From contig CAJXNM010000001.1 of the NCBI GenBank assembly GCA_913057135.1, forward strand, positions 62,001 to 126,000: 64,000 nt of DNA. The letters are read 5' to 3'. The notes under the pieces were generated by a model. That model was not told where the DNA came from. It did not search any database and saw only the letters and a list, made by a program, of their open reading frames with translations. The translations under genes and the position numbers were made by a program. Shown in pieces: positions 44,128 to 53,754 of the stretch. Source of the DNA: an uncultured Halieaceae bacterium. Lineage in GTDB: Bacteria > Pseudomonadota > Gammaproteobacteria > Pseudomonadales > Halieaceae. The number at the start of each line of letters is the position of its first letter. Within the stretch, counting starts at the first letter, position 1.

Positions 44128-45294
44128 TTGGCGCAACGTTTTCTACCGATCGTCGTTTTGGGATTAGTCGCAGGTCTCGTACTCGTCATCGCCCTCTGGT
44201 CGATAGACCATTACCGGTTGACCCGCGGCTCTACGGCCTACAGCGCTCAGCAAGCGACTGGCGAAGGGTTACCGGAAACCACCGCTATAGAGTGGAAATT
44301 GGTGACTACCTGGCCGAAAAACTTACCGGGTCTTGGCAGTGCCCCTGAAAACTTTGCCCGTTACGTCAACGCCATGAGTAACGGTCGTTTGTCGGTGAAG
44401 GTGTTTGGCGCAGGGGAAATTGTGCCCGCTTTTGGTGTGTTCGACGCGGTCAGCCAAGGTGTGGCGCAAGCGGGCCATGGGGCTGCTTATTATTGGAAAG
44501 GCAAAATCCCCGCCGCGGTTTTTTTTACGGCTATACCCTTTGGTATGACGGCTCAAGAGATGAACGGTTGGCTCCACTACGGTGGCGGATTGGAACTTTG
44601 GCGCGAGTTGTATCAGCCCTTCAATGTGATTCCTTTTGCCGGCGGCAGTACTGGCGTCCAGATGGCCGGGTGGTTTAACCGAGAGCTGCGCAGTGCCGAT
44701 GATCTCAAAGGTCTGAAGATGCGCATTCCCGGTCTTGCGGGTGAGGTGTTTGATGCCGCTGGAGGCACGGCGGTGCGTATCGCCGGTGGTGAGGTTTACA
44801 CGTCGATGCAGACCGGCGTGATTGATGCGGTCGAGTGGGTTGGCCCTTACAACGATCGCACCTTGGGCTTAAATGAAGTGGCCGATTACTACTATTATCC
44901 TGGCTGGCATGAACCCGGTGCCATGCTCGAGTTCATCATTAATGATCGTGCTTATAACGCGCTACCCGACGATTTAAAGGCCGTGGTGAGCGCCGCCGCG
45001 AGAGCCGCTAACGCGGCTATGCTTGATGAGTTCACCGCCCGCAATAACGAGTCATTACGCGACCTGCTCGATCAGGGTACGGACTTGCGACGCCTACCTG
45101 ACGATGTGTTTGCTCGACTGCATCAGCGAGCACAAGAGGTCATGGCCGCCTTAGTTGCTTCTGATCCGATGGCCGCAAAGATTCAGCGTTCCTACCAAGG
45201 GTTTTACGACGACGTCCGTGCCTATCATGCTATTTCTGAGCAGGCGTACCTCGATGCGCGGGCTAGGGTACTGCCGCCCACAGGCAACAACTGA
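44128..45294 (+). CDS. TRAP transporter substrate-binding protein (DctP/TakP-like)
   Basis: Periplasmic receptor of a TRAP transporter, 388 aa. The start is TTG 44128 behind GAGGAG, 11 bp after uvrD; the longer frame would overlap uvrD. An N-terminal hydrophobic helix (residues about 5-25) without a lipobox suggests an uncleaved anchor or signal. The mature domain starts around residue 55 (WKLVTTWPKNLPG). The ligand-binding region EWVGPYNDRTLGLNEVADYYYYPGW resembles the TakP (alpha-keto acid) group, so an organic acid is likely. It points towards its membrane subunits from the opposite strand. Confidence 0.9.
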   Translation: MAQRFLPIVVLGLVAGLVLVIALWSIDHYRLTRGSTAYSAQQATGEGLPETTAIEWKLVTTWPKNLPGLGSAPENFARYVNAMSNGRLSVKVFGAGEIVPAFGVFDAVSQGVAQAGHGAAYYWKGKIPAAVFFTAIPFGMTAQEMNGWLHYGGGLELWRELYQPFNVIPFAGGSTGVQMAGWFNRELRSADDLKGLKMRIPGLAGEVFDAAGGTAVRIAGGEVYTSMQTGVIDAVEWVGPYNDRTLGLNEVADYYYYPGWHEPGAMLEFIINDRAYNALPDDLKAVVSAAARAANAAMLDEFTARNNESLRDLLDQGTDLRRLPDDVFARLHQRAQEVMAALVASDPMAAKIQRSYQGFYDDVRAYHAISEQAYLDARARVLPPTGNN

Positions 45295-45326
45295 CTAGCG
45301 GTTTTTACACGGACTAGCGGTTTTTA
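45293..45326. repeat. 15-bp direct repeat across convergent stop codons
   Basis: GACTAGCGGTTTTTA occurs at 45293-45307 and 45312-45326, a 19-bp period. It spans the end of the TRAP receptor gene and the end of the thioesterase gene, so the last codons of the thioesterase (KNR-stop) are duplicated outside it. It looks like a recent slippage duplication. Confidence 0.75.
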
Positions 45327-45718
45327 ATGGGCCGAGTGCGTTTGTCGTTATCGATGGCCACGTAGACAAACGTGCCCTCGGTGACTTTGAGCGGCTCACC
45401 GTCGTGGCGCGAGTTAATCCACACCTCAACCACCACGCGCACGGAACTGCGACCGATCTCTACAACATCTGAGTAGCAACTGACGACGGCACCAACATGC
45501 ACAGGGGTTAGGAAGGACATGCCCTCGACGGCAACGGTTGCAACGCGCCCACCTGCAACATCGCAGGCCGTCACGTAGCCCGCTAAATCCATTTGTGACA
45601 TCAACCAACCACCGAAGATATCCCCATGGGGGTTAGTATCACTGGGCATGGCGACGGTTTGCAGCGATAAATCCCCCTGTGGTGTGGGGTTGGTGTCGAT
45701 GTCATTCATAGTTCGCAT
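45314..45718 (-). CDS. acyl-CoA thioesterase, YciA-like hotdog fold
   Basis: 134 aa. The family pattern PSDTNPHGDIFGGWLMSQMDLAG near residues 25-47 holds the Asn-Pro-x-Gly-Asp signature and the active-site Asp. VAVEGMSFLTPVHVG and the C-terminal TFVYVAID also match YciA. It hydrolyses acyl-CoA, with substrate unknown. The start is ATG 45718 or ATG 45709. It lies 78 bp after dctM on the same strand, between the two halves of a TRAP transporter, so it may share a message with them. Confidence 0.87.
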   Translation of the reverse strand: MRTMNDIDTNPTPQGDLSLQTVAMPSDTNPHGDIFGGWLMSQMDLAGYVTACDVAGGRVATVAVEGMSFLTPVHVGAVVSCYSDVVEIGRSSVRVVVEVWINSRHDGEPLKVTEGTFVYVAIDNDKRTRPIKNR

Positions 45719-45796
45719 TCCATATTGAGGGCGATTCTGCCGCGAGCCCAGCCGTTTACGTTTTCTGAAAGTGGGCAGTTCATGTGGTGCGTGGGG

Positions 45797-47164
45797 TCAC
45801 CGATCAAAATAACCCGGTAGCCAGGTCGCCAGAGTCGGCGTCGTCCACAGAAGCGCCATTACCGCTATTTGGATGAGGATAAACGGAATAACGCCCGTGT
45901 AAATGGCGCCGGTGCGTAATCCCTCTGGAGCAACGCCACGCAGGTAAAATAGAGCAAAACCGAAGGGTGGTGTCAGAAACGAGGTTTGTAAATTTAGAGC
46001 GATCATAATACCGAGCCAAATGGGATCGAATCCCATGGCCAGTAGTATGGGACTGACAATGGGCACCACCACGAAGGTAATTTCAATAAAGTCGAGGATG
46101 AACCCTAGAAGGAACAGAACAACCATCACCACCAAGAGCGCGTGCTCTGGCCCCCCGGACATCGACAGAAAGAAGGATTGAACCCACTCCTCCCCGCCAA
46201 ACCCCCGAAACACCAAGGAAAACACCGCCGCCCCGACGAGTATCATGAACACCATACTGGTGACCATCAGGGTTGAGTGACCAATATCCCGAAGTTGATC
46301 TCTACTGAGTTGACCCTTGATGCGCGCCAACAGTAGAGCACCGATGGCACCGACCCCCGCCGCTTCTGTGGGTGTTGCCGCACCCACTAAAATGGCGCCC
46401 AATACCAACACGATAAGCGCCAGTGGTGGTACTAGCCCGATTAAAAAGGGCCGCCAGTCGAAGCGTTCTGTGATTGCGGGTGGTGCCTTCGATGGGGTGA
46501 TAAGCCCGACAATGAGCACGTAGCCGATATACAGCGCCACCAGCAGAAGGCCGGGCACAAGTGCACCGCTGAATAGGTCGCCCACCGATACGGTACTGGT
46601 ATTGATAACCCCCATGTCGAGTTGTGCTTTGGTGTAGGCACTGGACACAATGTCTCCCAGCAGTACCAGGGCAATAGAGGGGGGAATAATCTGGCCCAAG
46701 GTACCTGTTGCGCAAATAGTGCCGGCGGCGAGGGCTGGGTTGTAGCCGGCCCGCAACATAGAGGGCAGTGATAGTAGGCCCATGGTCACGACAGTGGCAC
46801 CGACAATACCGGTGCTGGCGGCTAGGAGTGCACCCACCACGATGACGGCAATGCCCAAGCCACCGGGTTTGCGTCCAAAAAGCCGAGCCATGCTGGTTAA
46901 TAACTCTTCCGCGATGCGCGCCCGCTCAAGGGTGTTTCCCATCAAAATAAAGAGGGGCACCGCCACCAACGTCTGGTTATTCATGGTGCCGAAGATGCGC
47001 GCCGGCAGTGCTGATAAGTAGCCCGCATCAAAGACATTTAGCAGGGTGCCCAGTGCAGCGAACGCCAGCGCCGTGCCCCCAAGGGTGAGTGCAACGGGAA
47101 AACCCAGCATCAGCAGTGCGCACACGACCCCAAACAGTAACAGTGCAAATTCTCCGTTAACCAT
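45797..47164 (-). CDS. dctM: TRAP transporter large permease (DctM)
   Basis: Twelve-helix ion-coupled permease, 455 aa. It has the family N-terminus (FGVVCALLMLGFPVALTLGG), the central LGQIIPPSIALVLLG and the C-terminal LNLQTSFLTPPFGFALFYLRGVAP. It overlaps dctQ by 8 bp. With dctQ and the receptor at 44128 it would form a sodium- or proton-driven organic-acid uptake system. Confidence 0.95.
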   Translation of the reverse strand: MVNGEFALLLFGVVCALLMLGFPVALTLGGTALAFAALGTLLNVFDAGYLSALPARIFGTMNNQTLVAVPLFILMGNTLERARIAEELLTSMARLFGRKPGGLGIAVIVVGALLAASTGIVGATVVTMGLLSLPSMLRAGYNPALAAGTICATGTLGQIIPPSIALVLLGDIVSSAYTKAQLDMGVINTSTVSVGDLFSGALVPGLLLVALYIGYVLIVGLITPSKAPPAITERFDWRPFLIGLVPPLALIVLVLGAILVGAATPTEAAGVGAIGALLLARIKGQLSRDQLRDIGHSTLMVTSMVFMILVGAAVFSLVFRGFGGEEWVQSFFLSMSGGPEHALLVVMVVLFLLGFILDFIEITFVVVPIVSPILLAMGFDPIWLGIMIALNLQTSFLTPPFGFALFYLRGVAPEGLRTGAIYTGVIPFILIQIAVMALLWTTPTLATWLPGYFDR

Positions 47165-47738
47165 GATTTGCCTCTGTCTTGTGCTGGCGTGGTTGTGCCA
47201 ATGCCAGCAGCTGCTTGGCCGCGCGAATGATCTCTGCCATAGCCTGTAAAGCCAGCAGTACCGCCATGGCGGGAATTAAGGCCTTGAGCAAGAACACCGC
47301 CGGTAAACCCCCGGGCTCTGGCGAGCCCTCAAGGCTGGACCACGCTTCTGTCACATAACCGAGACTGCTAATCCCAATGAGCGCACAGAGGGGTAAGGTA
47401 AATACAATTTGACCAAGAGCGTTGACCCACGCACGGGCCTTTTGACCCCAATGCCGATAAAAAATATCGACCCGTACATGTTCATCAAAGCGCATGGCAC
47501 AGGAAGCGCCCAGCATAAAAAGTGTGCTGTGCAGATAAATGACCCCCTCTTGCCCCGCAATGAAGCCCACCCCAAATAGATAGCGGAGCGCCACCACAAT
47601 CGCGGTTAAAATCGCCATCATCAAGGGTATCCACGCCAGTTTTGACGCCAGCCACTGTGCACCGGCGTCAATAGCCTGACCAATACGGATACCCGCATGA
47701 GGTTCTGTGTCTGATGGTATTGTCGGTCGCAGGGACAC
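47157..47738 (-). CDS. dctQ: TRAP transporter small permease (DctQ)
   Basis: Four-helix small subunit, 193 aa. It has the family motif [15 protein letters not shown] near residues 80-94 and hydrophobic spans around 35-52, 65-82, 105-125 and 145-167. The start is GTG 47738 with AGGAA upstream. It is the first gene of a leftward unit dctQ-dctM-thioesterase and is divergent from yaaA. Confidence 0.92.
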   Translation of the reverse strand: MSLRPTIPSDTEPHAGIRIGQAIDAGAQWLASKLAWIPLMMAILTAIVVALRYLFGVGFIAGQEGVIYLHSTLFMLGASCAMRFDEHVRVDIFYRHWGQKARAWVNALGQIVFTLPLCALIGISSLGYVTEAWSSLEGSPEPGGLPAVFLLKALIPAMAVLLALQAMAEIIRAAKQLLALAQPRQHKTEANHG

Positions 47739-47836
47739 AGGTGTTATTCCTGTTTTGTGTCGGACCCCACAAGGTTATCATCTTCCGACCGAAACCAAGC
47801 CCCGCAACCCACCGAAAGTCGAGTAGAGGGATCGTT

Positions 47837-48619
47837 GTGCTAACCGTTTTATCGCCTGCAAAAACCCTAGATTTTGACACACCGCCTGTCACCGAGGCCC
47901 ATACGCAGCCCCAGTTCCTTGAGCGTGCCGGCACCCTTGTTGAGGATGCACGACGATTGACCCCTCAAGAGATCCGCGATCTTATGGGTGTCAGTGAAGC
48001 CATCGCCAACCTTAATCATCAACGGTTCATGGATTGGCAGCCCCCTTTCGATTTCAGCAATGCTAAACAGGCGGTGCTGGCATTTAAGGGCGATGTGTAT
48101 ACCGGGCTACAGGCGGAAGCATTATCTGAAGCTGCCCTGGCATTTGCTCAGGATCATGTGCGTATTCTGTCGGGGCTTTATGGGCTACTGAGACCCTTGG
48201 ACCTGATGCAACCGTATCGGCTAGAGATGGGGCTAAAGTTTCAAAATACTGGCGGTCGTAATCTGTACGAATTCTGGGGCAGTGCTATCACCGACGAACT
48301 CAACCAGAGTATTGCTGACTCCGGCACACCGGTATTGGTAAACCTTGCTTCAAACGAGTATTTCAAGGCGGTTCAGCCCCGAGCCCTCGATGCTGAGGTT
48401 ATCACCCCGGTGTTCAAAGACCTGAAAAACGGCAAGCACAAGATTATTAGTTTTTATGCAAAAAAAGCCCGCGGTGTCATGGCGCGCTATATTTGCAGCG
48501 AAGGGCTCAACGAGCCTGAGTCTTTGAAAGCATTCACGGGCGATGGCTATTACTTCTGCCCTGAACAATCCTCCGCCAGAGAGTGGGTATTTTTGCGGGA
48601 TCATCCTCCCGCGGGATAA
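47837..48619 (+). CDS. yaaA: peroxide stress protein YaaA
   Basis: DUF328/UPF0246 family DNA-binding protein that limits iron-driven damage under peroxide stress in E. coli. 260 aa, with close family motifs at the N-terminus ([12 protein letters not shown]), [32 protein letters not shown] and [15 protein letters not shown] 47837 behind GAGGGATC is chosen; the open frame extends to 47714 without a ribosome site. The next gene ends on the base after its stop. Confidence 0.94.
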   Translation: MLTVLSPAKTLDFDTPPVTEAHTQPQFLERAGTLVEDARRLTPQEIRDLMGVSEAIANLNHQRFMDWQPPFDFSNAKQAVLAFKGDVYTGLQAEALSEAALAFAQDHVRILSGLYGLLRPLDLMQPYRLEMGLKFQNTGGRNLYEFWGSAITDELNQSIADSGTPVLVNLASNEYFKAVQPRALDAEVITPVFKDLKNGKHKIISFYAKKARGVMARYICSEGLNEPESLKAFTGDGYYFCPEQSSAREWVFLRDHPPAG

Positions 48620-49750
48620 CTAACCCTGCTTGAAGGGCAGCAGCGTGCGCGCCTCGTCCCGATAATGTTCCACCTGCTGCCGCTCTCGTTCGCAAAAAGC
48701 CGCAATAGCACTTTCAAAACCCTGTTCGGCAATCCAGTGGTGGGAGTGGGTCAGCACGGGTTCAAAGCCCCGTTGGATTTTGTGCTCGCCCTGTGCACCC
48801 GGATCGAACCGCTCAAGGCCCTGCTCAATACAGAACTCAATGCCACGGTAATAGCAGGCTTCAAAGTGTAGGTAGTCGAATTCTTGAAGACAGCCCCAAT
48901 AGCGACCAAATAAGGTGTTGGTACTGCGAAAGTACAAGGCAGCTGCAAGTCGCTGTTGGTCCTTAGAGGCAATGACCATGACCGTATTGGCGGTCAAGCG
49001 TGGGCATACATCGGTGAAAAAAGCGCGCGTCAGGTAGCCGCCGTGGCCACTGCGTTTCGCGTAAGTCATTTGATAGCAGTGATGAAAAAATGTCCAGTCA
49101 GAGGCGCTAATCTGATCACCAACCCGCGTCTCCAGCTGTAAGCCCTGTTCTTTTACTCGTGCACGCTCCCGTCTCAAGTTCTTGCGCTTGCGGCTGGCAA
49201 AGGTCCCCAAGAAATCGTCAAAGCTGGTGTACTGCCGGTTGAACCAGTGGAATTGGGTTGTTTGACGCTGGTGCAGGCCTGCGGTATCGAATGCAGCAAC
49301 ACTCTCGACGTCGTTAAACAAGCTGTGCCAGCCTGAAATACCCTGCTCATGGCACAGCCCTTTAATGGCGGTTAGTAATTGTTCCAGTGCCTTTGGGTAG
49401 GCGGGATTGGTGTAAACCCTCGGCCCTGTTGCGGGCGTAAAGGGCGCCGCGGTGATCAGTTTTGGGTAATAGCTAAGCCCCTGTCGTTGCCATGCATCGG
49501 CCCAGGACCAATCGAAGACGTATTCCCCGTAAGAATGACTTTTAAGAAATCCAGGGGCAGCGGCAACCGTGTCTTGGTCATTACGCAGCACCAAATGACA
49601 GGGCTGCCAGCCGCTGGCGGCGGTTGTGCAGTCGGCCTCTTCCAAACCCCGAAGAAAGTCATGTCGAAGAAACGGATAATCACCACCAAACCACGTGTCC
49701 CAGTCCTTAGCAGACAGGTCATTGATGGTGCTGTGCACATGCAACTGCAT
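48620..49750 (-). CDS. FemAB-like GNAT-fold protein (DUF482 type)
   Basis: 376 aa, resembling the peptidoglycan-biosynthesis/recognition FemAB_like family (PF04339 type). It has the N-terminal motif YPFLRHDFLRGLEEAD, a central RKRKNLRRERARVKEQGL basic helix and the C-terminal FDPGAQGEHKIQRGFEP. FemAB relatives transfer amino acids or acyl groups from charged carriers, but the substrate of this group is unknown. ATG 49750 is used. It is transcribed in the same direction as ubiA, 28 bp downstream of it. Confidence 0.8.
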   Translation of the reverse strand: MQLHVHSTINDLSAKDWDTWFGGDYPFLRHDFLRGLEEADCTTAASGWQPCHLVLRNDQDTVAAAPGFLKSHSYGEYVFDWSWADAWQRQGLSYYPKLITAAPFTPATGPRVYTNPAYPKALEQLLTAIKGLCHEQGISGWHSLFNDVESVAAFDTAGLHQRQTTQFHWFNRQYTSFDDFLGTFASRKRKNLRRERARVKEQGLQLETRVGDQISASDWTFFHHCYQMTYAKRSGHGGYLTRAFFTDVCPRLTANTVMVIASKDQQRLAAALYFRSTNTLFGRYWGCLQEFDYLHFEACYYRGIEFCIEQGLERFDPGAQGEHKIQRGFEPVLTHSHHWIAEQGFESAIAAFCERERQQVEHYRDEARTLLPFKQG

Positions 49751-49778
49751 GGGATTGGTCCTGTTGCTATCGGTGAAC

Positions 49779-50675
49779 TTACCCTGTAATTACGTTGTTC
49801 ACCGTGAACTGTCCCACTAGTCCTAGTAAAACAATGACACCGATCCACTTACTTTGATTAAACGCTTTGAAGCAGGCTTTGGGATCTCGATCTTTGATGA
49901 GCCACTGATGCCAAGCGAATAAACCAGCCACCATCATAATCGACAGGACGTAAACATGACCTAAGTCAAACGCGTAACCGGTGGCCCAGAAACAACCGAG
50001 GCAGCACAGTTGCATCATGCCGATGATCCGGCGATCGAGGTTGCCGAATAGTATAGCGGTTGATTTGATACCGACTTGCAGGTCGTCTTCCCGATCGACC
50101 ATGGCGTATTGGGTGTCGTAGACCACCGTCCACAATAGGTTTGCACCGAACAACCACCAGAGTCCCGGGGTTAGCTCTCCGGTCGTGGCCGCAAATGCCA
50201 TGGGGATTGACCAGGAAAACGCAGCACCCAAGACAAACTGGGGTAAGTAGGTGACCCGCTTCATAAACGGATAGACCAAGGCCAGTGCAGCGCCGATGGG
50301 TGCTAGTTTCACCGTGAGTGGATTGGTCAGCAACACGAGAGCCAGCGCAGCCAGTAACAGCAGCAATAACAGCACGAGTGCTTCGCCTGGTGTTAACGCC
50401 CCGGTTACCAGTGGCCTCGTGCGGGTTCGTTCGACGTGGCCGTCTAGATGACGGTCGGCCAGATCATTGGCGGTGCAGCCCGCTGCCCGCATGACTACAA
50501 CACCGAGCACAAAGATCAAGAGAAGATCTGGGCTCGGTGCCCCGCCTGCAGCAATGACTAGCGCCCATAGGGTGGGTGCGGCGAGCAAATAGGTGCCAAT
50601 GGGCTTATCGAAGCGCATGATTTCGATAAGTCCACGCCATTTCGACGGAGGGGCGATACCGCTACTTGAAGTCAC
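49779..50675 (-). CDS. ubiA: 4-hydroxybenzoate polyprenyltransferase
   Basis: Inner-membrane prenyltransferase that attaches the polyprenyl tail to 4-hydroxybenzoate in ubiquinone synthesis. The 298-aa protein has the first Asp-rich motif NDLADRHLD, the second DTQYAMVDREDD and about eight membrane helices. The usual partner ubiC (chorismate lyase) is not adjacent here and must lie elsewhere or be replaced. Confidence 0.95.
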   Translation of the reverse strand: MTSSSGIAPPSKWRGLIEIMRFDKPIGTYLLAAPTLWALVIAAGGAPSPDLLLIFVLGVVVMRAAGCTANDLADRHLDGHVERTRTRPLVTGALTPGEALVLLLLLLLAALALVLLTNPLTVKLAPIGAALALVYPFMKRVTYLPQFVLGAAFSWSIPMAFAATTGELTPGLWWLFGANLLWTVVYDTQYAMVDREDDLQVGIKSTAILFGNLDRRIIGMMQLCCLGCFWATGYAFDLGHVYVLSIMMVAGLFAWHQWLIKDRDPKACFKAFNQSKWIGVIVLLGLVGQFTVNNVITG

Positions 50676-50748
50676 ATTGCGCCTTAGTGCTCAAATTTGG
50701 CCGCCCATTGTAGCGGGTCCTCGTCAGAAATGGTCTGTATCGACTTGG

Positions 50749-52809
50749 CTAAACCCTTGCAAAGGCTTGTCGATCAGCCGTCCAGCGTTGTACTAATTGG
50801 TTCATTCGATCGCTGCCTTCATTGGCGATGGCTGACGCTATCGCGCAAGCCTCATCAAGGAGGTCATCGTGTTCTGGCAGTTGTGCCACTCGAAAGGTCA
50901 TCATGCCTGTTTGCCGGGTGCCTAATAGTTCGCCGGGACCCCGTAAGCGCAGATCCTCTTCAGCGATGAAAAAGCCATCGTTACTCTCACGCATCACGTT
51001 CAAACGCGCCCGGCTGTTTTGACCTAGGGGTGATTGGTACAACAGCAGACAAAAACTGGCGGTGGCGCCTCGCCCGACTCGGCCACGGAGTTGATGTAAC
51101 TGGGCCAGCCCCAAGCGCTCGGGATTTTCAATAATCATGAGACTGGCGTTGGGTACATCGACCCCGACTTCAATAACCGTGGTGGCCACTAACAGGGCGA
51201 TATCGCCAGATTTAAAGCGCTGCATCACCGCCTCTTTGTCGTTACTGGACAAGCGACCGTGGATGAGTCCCACGCTTACGTCTGGCATCGCTGACTGCAG
51301 TTGTTCGGCGACCACCTGCGCTGCTTGTGCGTCAAGATGCTCGCTTTCGTCTATGAGCGTGCACACCCAGTAGGCTTGTCGTCCCTCTCTGCAGGCGCTT
51401 GCCACCCGCTGAATAACCTCAGGGCGACGATTGCTGTCGATCAGTGATGTTTTGATAGGGGTTCGACCTGGTGGTAACTCGTCTATCACCGAGCAGTCTA
51501 GGTCGGCGTATGCCAGCATCGACAACGTGCGTGGAATGGGCGTGGCTGTGAGCACTAGCTGGTGAGGCATGGCATTGTCGCCGCTCTTTTGGGTGAGCGC
51601 CAAGCGTTGGTGTACGCCAAACCGGTGCTGCTCATCGACAATGACCAGTGCCAACCCCTTAAATTTTACCCCCTCTTGGAACAGCGCATGGGTCCCAATC
51701 ACCAATTGCGCAGTCCCCGACTCAATGGTGCTGAGGGCCTCTACCCGTGCCTTGCCTTTTACCTTGCCGCTAAGCCAGCAGATGTTAACGGACAGCGGCC
51801 CAAACCAGTGATTGAAGTTACGCAAATGCTGCTCTGCTAATAGTTCGGTGGGCGCCATGAGTGCCACTTGATAACCCGCATCGATTGCTCTAAGCGCCGC
51901 GATAGCGGCTACCAGTGTTTTTCCGGAGCCGACATCACCCTGTACCAAGCGCAACATCGGTGACGTTGCCGCCATGTCCTTGGCAATGTCTGTCGAAACC
52001 CGTTGCTGGGCCCCTGTGGGTTCAAAAGGCAGCGTTGCTAAGAATGACGCGACCCGTGAATTGCGATCGTTGATGGCTGGGGCTTTGTAGGATTTTTCCT
52101 CCGCCCGTAGCAGTTGCAGGGACAGCTGGTGCGCGACGAGTTCTTCAAGGGCTAAGCGCAGTTGGGCGGGATGTTGCCACTCGCGAATTTGGGCTACCGG
52201 TGCCGAGGCCGGTGGTCTATGCAGGTAGTACAACGCGTCTACCAAGGTGAACGGATGCTGTAGATCTTTAAGTAAGTCCTCCGGGGGTGACTGGTTCAAA
52301 AGGGCCAGGGCCTGATCGGTTAGTTTGCGCCAAATGCTTTGACCAATGCCCTCAACCGTGGGGTACAGGGGTGTCAGCGCCTCCTCCAGCAGTTGGCTAT
52401 TGTCATCGACTCGGTATTCCGGATGTACCATGTCGGGGCCATTGACCGACCAACGGGCTTGGCCAAAGACATTGATCGGGCGTCCGGGCTTGAGTTGTTG
52501 CACCTGTGCTTGGCGAAAATGAAAAAATCGGACAGTGAGCACGCCTGTCCCGTCGTCGATTTTCAGCACCAGTGCGCGCCGACGCCCGGGCACCACATTG
52601 GCCATGCGAATTTCGCCGCTGACCACCGCATCGAGGCCATCTTGCAGGCCGGCAATGGGTGTTATTCGGGTCCTGTCCTGATAGCGCAGGGGAAAGTGAA
52701 ACAGCATATCTTCAACGGTGTGCAGCCCCATATCCCCAAGTCGCTCAACGAGCTTTGGACCGATTCCTTTTAATGCGCCAAGGCTTTGGGTTAACGGATG
52801 CTGGGTCAA
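50749..52809 (-). CDS. recG: ATP-dependent DNA helicase RecG
   Basis: Branch-migrating helicase that remodels stalled forks, 686 aa from TTG 52809. The N-terminal wedge domain starts LGALKGIGPKLVERL. Helicase motifs include Walker A GDVGSGKT, DEQHRFGV (DEQH box), TATPIPRT, ATTVIEVGVDVPNA and QLRGRVGRG. The frame stays open to 52959, but that would overlap the divergent dehydrogenase gene. The TTG start gives the family length, though its ribosome site is weak. Confidence 0.95.
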   Translation of the reverse strand: MTQHPLTQSLGALKGIGPKLVERLGDMGLHTVEDMLFHFPLRYQDRTRITPIAGLQDGLDAVVSGEIRMANVVPGRRRALVLKIDDGTGVLTVRFFHFRQAQVQQLKPGRPINVFGQARWSVNGPDMVHPEYRVDDNSQLLEEALTPLYPTVEGIGQSIWRKLTDQALALLNQSPPEDLLKDLQHPFTLVDALYYLHRPPASAPVAQIREWQHPAQLRLALEELVAHQLSLQLLRAEEKSYKAPAINDRNSRVASFLATLPFEPTGAQQRVSTDIAKDMAATSPMLRLVQGDVGSGKTLVAAIAALRAIDAGYQVALMAPTELLAEQHLRNFNHWFGPLSVNICWLSGKVKGKARVEALSTIESGTAQLVIGTHALFQEGVKFKGLALVIVDEQHRFGVHQRLALTQKSGDNAMPHQLVLTATPIPRTLSMLAYADLDCSVIDELPPGRTPIKTSLIDSNRRPEVIQRVASACREGRQAYWVCTLIDESEHLDAQAAQVVAEQLQSAMPDVSVGLIHGRLSSNDKEAVMQRFKSGDIALLVATTVIEVGVDVPNASLMIIENPERLGLAQLHQLRGRVGRGATASFCLLLYQSPLGQNSRARLNVMRESNDGFFIAEEDLRLRGPGELLGTRQTGMMTFRVAQLPEHDDLLDEACAIASAIANEGSDRMNQLVQRWTADRQAFARV

Positions 52810-52874
52810 AGCGGGAGCAGTCCTGAAGTTTGGAAGGCATAATAAGCCTAACTTATTCAAAGGAGCTCTGTACG

Positions 52875-53744
52875 GTGTCAGGACCCCATTTAGCCATTGT
52901 CGGTTGCGGCGATATCGGTACCCGTGTCGGCTTGAAGTTGCATGCACAGGGCTGGTCAATTTCCGCTTTGCGCCGCACTGTAACGGCGTTGCCCCCGGAG
53001 TTTCAGGGCTATGCAGTCGATTACACGGACCCTAACGCGCTCGCTTCCCTTGCGTATCTCTGTCCCGATTACCTGTTGTTTACCCCTTTGCCACAGGGGC
53101 GCGACACCTTGGGGTATGAGCGTGGCTTTCGCGACCCCTTGGCGGTGCTGGGCACGATTGGCTGGTTACAGTCGAACGTGGGTGCGGTGATGGTGTCGTC
53201 GACGCGGGTATTTGCTGAGCGCGATGGGGGTTGGGTCACCGAAACATCGCCGCTTACGACCGACGATGCCGCCGCGGTCGCCATACAAGAGGGTGAAGAT
53301 ATTGTCCTTTCAGCTCCTTGCACCAGCACCGTACTAAGGGCCTCCGGACTTTACGGCGAGCTGCCCGGGATGTTGGTTGAGCGGGTGCGCCGAGGTGCCT
53401 TTAGCCAGGATCCCGATCGCATCAGCAACCGCATTCACAGGGTTGACTTGGCCAGTATCGCCGCAACGGTATTACTCAATATGGCCGCGGGTGTGGCGAC
53501 ACCGCCGATCATGATCGCCTCCGATGACGCCCCTTCTCCCATCGGTGAGGTTGAGGGTTGGCTAGCTGAGACCATGGGGCTGGGAGGCGCTGCTGTGCCG
53601 ATTAAAAACCCAGGACCCGCATCGCCCGTGCCCGGGGCAGCCCAGCGCGGCAATCGTCGCTGTGATAATCGCCTGCTTCACGAGCAGGGTTTTCGCTTGC
53701 AATACCCTAGCTACAAAGACGGTTATCAAGCGATGCTGGGCTAA
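52875..53744 (+). CDS. NAD(P)-dependent YeeZ-like epimerase/dehydratase family protein
   Basis: 289-aa Rossmann-fold protein. The nucleotide-binding motif is LAIVGCGDIGTRVG at residues 5-18. The middle (VMVSSTRVFAERDGGWVTETSPL) resembles the short-chain dehydrogenase active-site strand but lacks a clear YxxxK. The C-terminal GNRRCDNRLLHEQGFRLQYPSY matches E. coli YeeZ. Substrate unknown. GTG 52875 lies behind AAAGGAG. Confidence 0.8.
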   Translation: MSGPHLAIVGCGDIGTRVGLKLHAQGWSISALRRTVTALPPEFQGYAVDYTDPNALASLAYLCPDYLLFTPLPQGRDTLGYERGFRDPLAVLGTIGWLQSNVGAVMVSSTRVFAERDGGWVTETSPLTTDDAAAVAIQEGEDIVLSAPCTSTVLRASGLYGELPGMLVERVRRGAFSQDPDRISNRIHRVDLASIAATVLLNMAAGVATPPIMIASDDAPSPIGEVEGWLAETMGLGGAAVPIKNPGPASPVPGAAQRGNRRCDNRLLHEQGFRLQYPSYKDGYQAMLG

Positions 53745-53754
53745 TTGTCCGGCA

